A stretch of DNA of 10,625 bases from AC-37 sp036389835. Its GTDB lineage: Bacteria; Actinomycetota; Thermoleophilia; Solirubrobacterales; Thermoleophilaceae. Under the pieces are notes generated by a model. The model ran no database searches. It was not told the DNA's origin and was given only the letters and a program-made list of their open reading frames with translations. A program made the translations under genes and the position numbers. Below, one piece after another: positions 6,961 through 10,625 of this stretch. The stretch spans positions 1 to 10,625 of the forward strand of contig DASVWC010000077.1 of NCBI GenBank assembly GCA_036389835.1. Reading direction: 5' to 3'. Positions within the stretch are counted from its first letter, which is position 1. The number at the start of each line of letters is the position of its first letter.

Positions 6961-8096
6961 TGTCAGCAGGTCCCGCGCTCAGCGACCGCGGCGACCTGAA
7001 TCCTCCCTCGCCGCGCGGCGCCCACCTCGAGATGGTGGGCGCCGTGCTGGCCGGGGACGGGCTTCAGCGGATCGCCGAGATCGCGTCCGAGTACGTGGGC
7101 GCGACGGTGGCGATCGTGGTGCCCCGGCTCGGGCCGCTCGCGACGCGCGAGGCCAGGCTCGAGCGCTACGTGGCCGAGCGGCTCGAGGGGGCCGACCCGG
7201 TGCGCCCGGAGGAGATCACCGCGGAGGAGCCGATCGAGTCGGCCGGGCGCCAGCTCGGCGCGGTGCTGATGCTCGGGCCCGGCCGCCCGGACGCGGGCGA
7301 CTACCTCCACATGGCCGCCGTGGCCGCGATCACCGAGGTGGCGGTGGCCGAGGCGCGCGACGAGACCGAGCAGTCGCTGCGCGGGTCGCTGCTCGAGGAG
7401 CTGCTGCGCCGCGACGACCTCGACACGACCGACGTGGTCCGGCGCGCCGCCCGGATGGGCTGCGACCTCTCCGAGGGCGCCGTCGGGCTCTGCGCCGACC
7501 CCGGCGAGCGATCGGCCGGCCGGCTGATCGCCGTGATCTCCGACGAGCGCTCCGACGCGCTGGTGCAGGCGATCGGCACCCGCGTCTACGCGCTGCTGCC
7601 CGGCTCGCTCGACGACGCGCGGCGCGTGGCCACCCGGCTCGGGCGCCAGGCCGTCGTCGGCGTCTCCTCGCGCTACGCCGACCCCGCCGAGCTGCGGCGA
7701 GCGCTCGAGGAGGCCGAGCTCGTGCTCGACGTGACCGCCGACGGCCACGCCCCCGAGGAGGACATCGGCGGCGGCACCTACCGGCTGCTCTTCCGCGTGC
7801 TCGCCTCTCACCCGGAGGAGGTGCGCAGCTTCTACGAGGACACCGTCGCGGCGGCGGTGCGCTACGACGAGCAGTACTCCACCGACCTCGTCGGGACGCT
7901 CGAGGCCTACCTCGCCGAGAACTGCAACATGAACGCCACCGCGTCGGCGATCTACGCGCACCGCCACACGGTCGCCTACCGCCTCGAGCGCGTGAAGGAG
8001 CTGACGGGCCTCAACCCGATGGCATCCGAGGACCGCGAGCGGCTCGGCCTCGGGCTGAAGGCCTACCGCATCATCGCGCCGCGGCTACCGCGTTAG
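6960..8096 (+). CDS. PucR/CdaR-family transcriptional regulator
   Basis: DNA-binding regulator of 378 residues. Residues ~30-130 resemble a GAF-like sensor (GLQRIAEIASEYVGATVAIV, then GRQLGAVLML). Residues ~135-150 (EQSLRGSLLEELLRR) form the usual linker helix, and ~155-260 a CdaR/GGDEF-like middle domain. Residues ~308-370 are the PucR C-terminal helix-turn-helix: TLEAYLAENCNMNATASAIYAH with HTVAYRLERVKELTG. Such proteins often activate nitrogen, purine or amino-acid catabolism genes. The ATG at 6960 overlaps the glnK stop (TGATG), so translation is coupled. However, the first 24 residues are proline- and glycine-rich and unlike the family, and a second ATG at 7032 starts right at the folded domain inside a strong hairpin, so that start is possible. 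The gene occupies the place where many actinobacteria carry glnD. Targets and ligand are unknown; autoregulation of the operon is an inference. Confidence 0.88.
   Translation: MSAGPALSDRGDLNPPSPRGAHLEMVGAVLAGDGLQRIAEIASEYVGATVAIVVPRLGPLATREARLERYVAERLEGADPVRPEEITAEEPIESAGRQLGAVLMLGPGRPDAGDYLHMAAVAAITEVAVAEARDETEQSLRGSLLEELLRRDDLDTTDVVRRAARMGCDLSEGAVGLCADPGERSAGRLIAVISDERSDALVQAIGTRVYALLPGSLDDARRVATRLGRQAVVGVSSRYADPAELRRALEEAELVLDVTADGHAPEEDIGGGTYRLLFRVLASHPEEVRSFYEDTVAAAVRYDEQYSTDLVGTLEAYLAENCNMNATASAIYAHRHTVAYRLERVKELTGLNPMASEDRERLGLGLKAYRIIAPRLPR
7013..7047 (+). promoter_or_regulatory. Strong hairpin at the glnK/pucR junction around an internal ATG
   Basis: GGCGCCCACC (7017-7026) pairs perfectly with GGTGGGCGCC (7034-7043) around the 7-nt loop TCGAGAT. 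The stem extends outward through C7016-G7044, a G7015-T7045 wobble, C7014-G7046 and G7013-C7047, giving 14 pairs. The in-frame ATG 7032-7034 spans the loop and the first stem base. The stem lies 53 nt after the glnK stop. It could attenuate pucR, mark a processing or stability boundary between glnK and pucR, or hide a second start. There is no T-tract after it. Confidence 0.5.
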
Positions 8097-8226
8097 GGCG
8101 CGGCCGCCCGAAGCGGGCATTGACTCCGCTGCCCTCTTGTGCAACGGTGCCGGTCGGGGGCGGCCCCCGGTCCAACCAACTGACCCGCCGTCGACGAGGG
8201 CGGGACTCCGAGCGGAGAGCCGCCCC
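8097..8226 (+). terminator. Convergent intergenic region with hairpins, possible terminator
   Basis: This 130-bp gap lies between the converging pucR and small lipoprotein genes. CGGGGG (8155-8160) pairs with CCCCCG (8164-8169) around a 3-nt loop, extendable by two G-T wobbles and one G-C pair. CCCGCC (8184-8189) pairs with GGCGGG (8199-8204) around 9 nt. CTCC/GGAG (8206-8217) makes a third small stem. Being symmetrical, the stems could serve both strands. None has a T-tract, so terminator function is tentative. No ORF or RNA gene is recognisable here. Confidence 0.35.
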
Positions 8227-8604
8227 TTACGAATTCGGCGGCACGGCGTACCCGCGCCAGCGCTGCACCCTCCACTCGCCGCCCTGCTTCACGAGCGTCA
8301 CCTCGAGGCGGGTGTTGTTGCCCGCGCCCGTGACCGTCACCTTCGCGGTCGAGCCCGTGACCTTCGACTCCTTGGTCTCCGGGTTGACGCGTCCCGCGAG
8401 CGGGCGAAGGTCGCCGCACAGCTTGCGGTCGACGCCGCTCGCGAGCGTCGCGGCGCACTCGGCCTCCTCCCGGTTGGCACCGGTGCTCACGTAGCGCTTG
8501 GCCACCTCGGCCGCCCTGTCCTCCTCGGACTTTCGGTCGCCGCCGCCGCCGCAGCCGGCCGCGACGGCCGCCAGCGCGAGCGGGAGCAGGCGAGCGATAC
8601 TCAC
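8227..8604 (-). CDS. Small predicted lipoprotein, unknown function
   Basis: A 125-residue exported protein. Residues 1-18 form a lipoprotein signal (VSIARLLPLALAAVAAGC, lipid-bearing Cys18 with Ala at -3, slightly off the usual Leu), followed by Gly-rich CGGGGD. The mature part has an N-terminal helix (~25-55, KSEEDRAAEVAKRYVSTGANREEAEC), then Cys50 and Cys63, which could form a disulfide, then two or three beta strands ending GGEWRVQRWRGY. That helix-then-strands order, ending in a Trp-rich strand, resembles NTF2/DUF4878-like lipoproteins; this is fold-level similarity only. The start is GTG 8604. An open frame continues upstream but is only a shadow of the larger lipoprotein gene, while the signal peptide begins here. 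No ribosome site is seen; TAGGTT lies 7 nt upstream, fitting a leaderless transcript. It converges on pucR. Confidence 0.82.
   Translation of the reverse strand: MSIARLLPLALAAVAAGCGGGGDRKSEEDRAAEVAKRYVSTGANREEAECAATLASGVDRKLCGDLRPLAGRVNPETKESKVTGSTAKVTVTGAGNNTRLEVTLVKQGGEWRVQRWRGYAVPPNS
8596..8601 (+). promoter_or_regulatory. Candidate -10 element for the four-cysteine small gene
   Basis: GATACT matches the TATAAT consensus at four of six bases and is followed by 7 nt (CACGCGC) and the GTG at 8609, leaderless geometry. It lies inside the first codons of the opposite lipoprotein gene. No -35 is seen. Confidence 0.35.
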
Positions 8605-8608
8605 GCGC

Positions 8609-8788
8609 GTGAACCTACCGGCCGCCGGCCTGTGCAACAGCTGCGTGCACCAGAAGCTGATCCGCAGCGGCCGGGGGTCGGTCTTCTCGATGTGCCTGCG
8701 CCACCGGTCGCAGCCGGAGTACCCGAAGTACCCGCCGATCCCGGTGGCGCGCTGCCCGGGCCACGAGCCGCGGGCTACTCCTCGATGA
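8609..8788 (+). CDS. Small four-cysteine protein, probable zinc-ribbon-like, conserved hypothetical
   Basis: A 59-residue protein starting at GTG 8609. The cysteines are Cys9 and Cys12 (CNSC), Cys29 (FSMC) and Cys49 (ARCPGHEP). The core GRGSVFSMC followed by YPKYPPIPVARCPGHEP is, from memory, the pattern of a widespread uncharacterised bacterial family (CxxC, RGSxFxxC, PxYPxxPVxxCxGxE). The four cysteines suggest one bound zinc. Function is not known. An in-frame extension upstream to 8498 would run antisense through the lipoprotein signal peptide and is low-complexity, so the start is placed next to the first CxxC. There is no ribosome site; a -10-like GATACT 7 nt upstream suggests a leaderless mRNA. 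It is divergent from the small lipoprotein (starts 4 bp apart), and its 3' end overlaps the end of the larger lipoprotein gene by 14 bp tail to tail. Confidence 0.75.
   Translation: MNLPAAGLCNSCVHQKLIRSGRGSVFSMCLRHRSQPEYPKYPPIPVARCPGHEPRATPR
8612..8617 (-). promoter_or_regulatory. Candidate -10 element for the small lipoprotein gene
   Basis: TAGGTT on the minus strand is followed by 7 nt (CACGCGC) and the GTG at 8604, a leaderless arrangement. TTGCAC (8632-8637, minus strand) could be a -35 but sits only 14 nt away, short of the usual 16-18. The element lies inside the first codons of the divergent small gene. Confidence 0.4.
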
Positions 8789-9506
8789 TCGTGTGGCCGT
8801 CGTCGCCGATGCGGGCGTCGGGCGCCTCGTCGGAGACGGTGCCGGAGAACTCGCCGGTGATCGGCGAGCCCTGGTACGGGACGGCCTTCGCCTTGCCGTC
8901 GAGCCCGGCGTTCACCTTCCAGCAGATCTTGTAGGGGCCGGCCTTGACGGCGGTGACGTCCCAGACGAACGTGGCCGTGCGGTCGGGCCCGAGCTTGCCG
9001 AGCGGGAACGTGCTCACGTAGGCGGACGAGCGCTCGAGCGGGTCGAGCCGGCCGCGGTCGTAGTTGCGCGGCGTGCGCGTGGGGACCGTGTTGACCACGA
9101 ACTGTGGGCGCGACGGGTCGGCCACGCCGGGGAACGTCGTGCGGTAGTTGAAGCCGCCGCCCTGGCTGCCGGAGCCGCTCGGCGACCCGCCGGACCCGGC
9201 GGAGCGCTCGGCGTCGTCCTGCTCCTCGCCGCGGCCCTGGCCGGGGCACTCGACGGTCACCGAGATGATCGGGATCGTCTCGTCGCCGGCGTTGCGCACG
9301 ACGATCTCCATCTTCGAGTCCTTGGCGAGCTTCTGGTCCTGCGGGAACTCCGCGCTGACGACCTCGACCGGGAAGTTGCCCTTCGGCTCGTCCTTGTCCT
9401 GGCGGGTGCCGCCGCCGCATCCGGCCGCGACCAGGACCAGGGACGCCGCGCACGCGAGCGCAAGCACGCGAGGCCCGTTACGCCGATGCGCTCCCGTCCT
9501 CCCCAA
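8775..9506 (-). CDS. Predicted lipoprotein with two Ig-like halves, unknown function
   Basis: A 243-residue exported protein. The n-region is basic (GRTGAHRRNGPR), the hydrophobic stretch is VLALACAASLVLVAAGC, and Cys30 is the lipid-bearing residue followed by GGG. Residues ~44-87 look like a CARDB/Ig-type strand set (FPVEVVSAEF, KMEIVVRNAGDETIPIISVTVEC). Residues ~88-118 are a Gly/Ser/acidic low-complexity linker. Residues ~119-215 form a second beta-rich half (TATFVWDVTAVKAGPYKICWKVNA). Cys87 and Cys195 may bridge the two halves. The start is uncertain. TTG 9506 gives a proper basic n-region and has a -10-like TAGCTT 9 nt upstream. GTG 9467 would remove all positive charge before the hydrophobic core. 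It is divergent from the yrbE genes, 153 bp away. No enzymatic motif is visible; a surface-anchored binding or structural role is a guess. Confidence 0.82.
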   Translation of the reverse strand: MGRTGAHRRNGPRVLALACAASLVLVAAGCGGGTRQDKDEPKGNFPVEVVSAEFPQDQKLAKDSKMEIVVRNAGDETIPIISVTVECPGQGRGEEQDDAERSAGSGGSPSGSGSQGGGFNYRTTFPGVADPSRPQFVVNTVPTRTPRNYDRGRLDPLERSSAYVSTFPLGKLGPDRTATFVWDVTAVKAGPYKICWKVNAGLDGKAKAVPYQGSPITGEFSGTVSDEAPDARIGDDGHTIIEE

Positions 9507-9515
9507 GGTGGCGGA

Positions 9516-9521
9516 AAGCTA
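9516..9521 (-). promoter_or_regulatory. Possible -10 element for the larger lipoprotein gene
   Basis: TAGCTT on the minus strand fits TANNNT and lies 9 nt before the TTG at 9506, so transcription would begin at or just before the start codon. No -35 is seen. Confidence 0.3.
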
Positions 9522-9575
9522 CCACGGGAAACGGGCGGCGCGGTGCAGGTCCGGTGTGGCGCGAACGGTTGTCAG

Positions 9576-9605
9576 TTGGCACCCGTCGCGGGGATGGCGT
9601 ACATT
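9576..9605 (+). promoter_or_regulatory. Sigma70-like promoter of the yrbE/mce operon
   Basis: TTGGCA (9576-9581), an 18-nt spacer and TACATT (9600-9605) make the best -35/-10 pair in the window. Transcription would start near 9612, giving a leader of about 48 nt that contains the ribosome site. It lies between the divergent lipoprotein gene and yrbE. Confidence 0.6.
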
Positions 9606-9645
9606 TCGGCTCCGGCGACGAGCGCCGCCGACGGTGCGCTCAGCA

Positions 9646-9651
9646 GGGAGG
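9646..9651 (+). promoter_or_regulatory. Ribosome binding site of the first yrbE gene
   Basis: GGGAGG lies 8 nt before GTG 9660 and decides this start. The reading frame stays open far upstream through the antisense of the lipoprotein gene, but only this start has a ribosome site and matches the family's N-terminus. Confidence 0.8.
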
Positions 9652-9659
9652 ACATAAAC

Positions 9660-10466
9660 GTGGTTCGGGCAGTAGCAGACCGAGCGTTCCTACCGACGAA
9701 GAACCTGCTCGAGCAGGTGGGGGACATGATGATCCTCACCGGCAAGACGATCCTGTCCGCGCTGCGGCCTCCGTACCCGTACGGCGGCGAGCTCGTGCAG
9801 CAGTTCCTCTTCGCGCTGCGGCTGTGCTGGTTCCCGCTGCTGGTCTCCACGATCGCGTTCGGCTACGGCGCCCCGGGCCTCCAGGCCGGCAACTTCCTCG
9901 TGCTGTTCGGGGCGATCGACCGCCTCGGCGGCTTCTTCGTGCTCGCGTCGATCCGCGAGTTCGCGCCGTTCGTCACCGCGATCATCCTCGCGGGCGTGGC
10001 CGGCACCGCGATCACGGCCGACCTCGGCGCGCGCAAGATCCGCGAGGAGCTCGACGCGCTCCAGGTGCTCGGCGTCGACCCCGTCAAGAACCTCGTCGTG
10101 CCGCGCTTCCTCAGCCTGATGGTCGTCACCGGCCTGTTCAACATCTACGCGCTGCTGTTCGGCATCTTCGGCGGCGTGCTGGCGACGCTCACCTTCAAGG
10201 CGCCGCTCGGGCCGTTCTTCGCGACGCTGCTGACCAACGCGTCGACCACGGACCTCTGGGGGTCGGTCGTCAAGACCACCCTGTTCGGAGCGATCATCGC
10301 GATCGTCTGCTGTTACAAGGGCATGACCGCGTCCGGCGGCGCCGAGGGCGTCGGCCGGGCCGTGAACCAGGCGGTCGTGATCGCCTTCCTCGGGATCTTC
10401 GCGTTCAACTACGTCTTCACCCAGACGCTGCTCGCCACCCATCCCGAGATCTCGGTGATCAAGTAG
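9660..10466 (+). CDS. yrbE: MlaE/YrbE-family ABC transporter permease (first of a pair)
   Basis: Integral inner-membrane permease of 268 residues that works with an MlaF/Mkl-type ATPase and MCE proteins to move lipids or sterols across the envelope. After an amphipathic N-terminus (~1-45), ~45-75 and later hydrophobic segments form about five membrane helices. The family hallmark is the coupling-helix region ~124-149, GARKIREELDALQVLGVDP followed by VKNLVVPR, with Glu129-Glu130 and Asp132. A second conserved loop is CYKGMTASGGAEGVGRAVNQAVV (~218-240). Length is normal for YrbE. The start is GTG with GGGAGG 8 nt upstream. The next yrbE gene begins immediately after the stop (TAGATG). Paired yrbE genes at the head of an operon are the standard layout of actinobacterial mce clusters, so mce genes are expected beyond the window. 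Confidence 0.94.
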   Translation: MVRAVADRAFLPTKNLLEQVGDMMILTGKTILSALRPPYPYGGELVQQFLFALRLCWFPLLVSTIAFGYGAPGLQAGNFLVLFGAIDRLGGFFVLASIREFAPFVTAIILAGVAGTAITADLGARKIREELDALQVLGVDPVKNLVVPRFLSLMVVTGLFNIYALLFGIFGGVLATLTFKAPLGPFFATLLTNASTTDLWGSVVKTTLFGAIIAIVCCYKGMTASGGAEGVGRAVNQAVVIAFLGIFAFNYVFTQTLLATHPEISVIK

Positions 10467-10625
10467 ATGCGCCGCTTCCTGGCAGCCCCCGCCGACTGGA
10501 TCGCCTCGCTCGGCGACATCGCCAAGTTCGCCGCGCGCGACTTCGGCGAGGTCTTCGGCCTGCGCGTCTTCCGCTTCTTCGGCGAGGCGCTGCGCCAGGC
10601 CGGCGTCTTGATCCTCGGCTCGACG
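10467..10625 (+). CDS. yrbE: Second MlaE/YrbE-family permease (N-terminal 53 residues, cut by window edge)
   Basis: ATG 10467 directly follows the TAG of the first yrbE with no gap, and the frame is open to the window end. The visible part reads MRRFLAAPADWIASLGDIAK, then RVFRFFGEALRQAGVLILGS, which matches the amphipathic lead and FxGEALRQAGxLILGS start of the first membrane helix in YrbE B-type partners. The coupling motif would lie outside the window. No clear ribosome site precedes it, so translation is probably coupled to the first yrbE. It would form the heterodimeric permease with it. Confidence 0.85.
   Translation, partial: MRRFLAAPADWIASLGDIAKFAARDFGEVFGLRVFRFFGEALRQAGVLILGST

Noticed and set aside
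8605..9453. Open minus-strand frame upstream of the small lipoprotein, making a 408-residue fusion.
   Set aside because: The upstream part overlaps the larger lipoprotein gene in another frame and is low-complexity Arg/Gly. The lipoprotein signal peptide begins at 8604.
1..10625. Mobile elements, CRISPR arrays, tRNA or rRNA genes.
   Set aside because: No transposase, integrase, regularly spaced repeats, cloverleaf or rRNA-like sequence was seen. The window reads as ordinary chromosome.

Overview
This is a very GC-rich chromosomal window with Shine-Dalgarno starts, several likely leaderless starts, GTG/TTG start codons and no mobile elements. The gene content points to a high-GC actinobacterium, most likely class Thermoleophilia (Solirubrobacterales-like). 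It includes a YrbE/Mce-type permease pair, an Amt-PII operon, PucR-family regulation, and a secreted subtilase with a cysteine-containing C-terminal beta domain. The lineage is an inference from gene style and was not tested by a search.

Layout. (1) 1-1194, minus: N-terminal part of cobalamin-dependent methionine synthase (metH), cut by the window edge. (2) 1267-4930, plus: two secreted enzymes 13 bp apart, an S8 subtilisin-like protease and a GH31 alpha-glycosidase, closed by a long hairpin that begins at the GH31 stop codon. (3) 5084-8096, plus: a tightly coupled nitrogen operon. amtB and the PII gene glnK overlap by ATGA, and glnK and a PucR/CdaR-type regulator gene overlap by TGATG. A three-half-site GTCCA/TGGAC repeat lies upstream. 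(4) 8227-9506: two lipoprotein genes on the minus strand, with a 59-codon four-cysteine gene on the plus strand between them. That gene is divergent from the small lipoprotein, with the two starts 4 bp apart, and overlaps the end of the larger lipoprotein gene tail to tail. (5) 9660-10625, plus: two adjoining YrbE/MlaE permease genes, the second cut by the window edge, behind a good sigma70-like promoter. This is probably the start of an mce-type lipid-import operon.

Most interesting region. In many actinobacteria the order is amtB-glnK-glnD, and GlnD modifies PII at Tyr51. Here the third gene encodes a PucR-type transcription factor, and the PII protein has Ile at position 51 and Ala at 49. 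The ATP/2-oxoglutarate residues and the pore-plugging Arg47 are kept. This suggests a PII branch that senses ligands and gates AmtB without covalent modification, with a coupled transcription factor as a possible new output. A 14-bp hairpin just inside pucR, around an internal ATG, could set how much regulator is made. A second notable spot is 8596-8617, where two face-to-face -10 elements each lie inside the first codons of the opposite gene, around the palindrome CACGCGCGTG.
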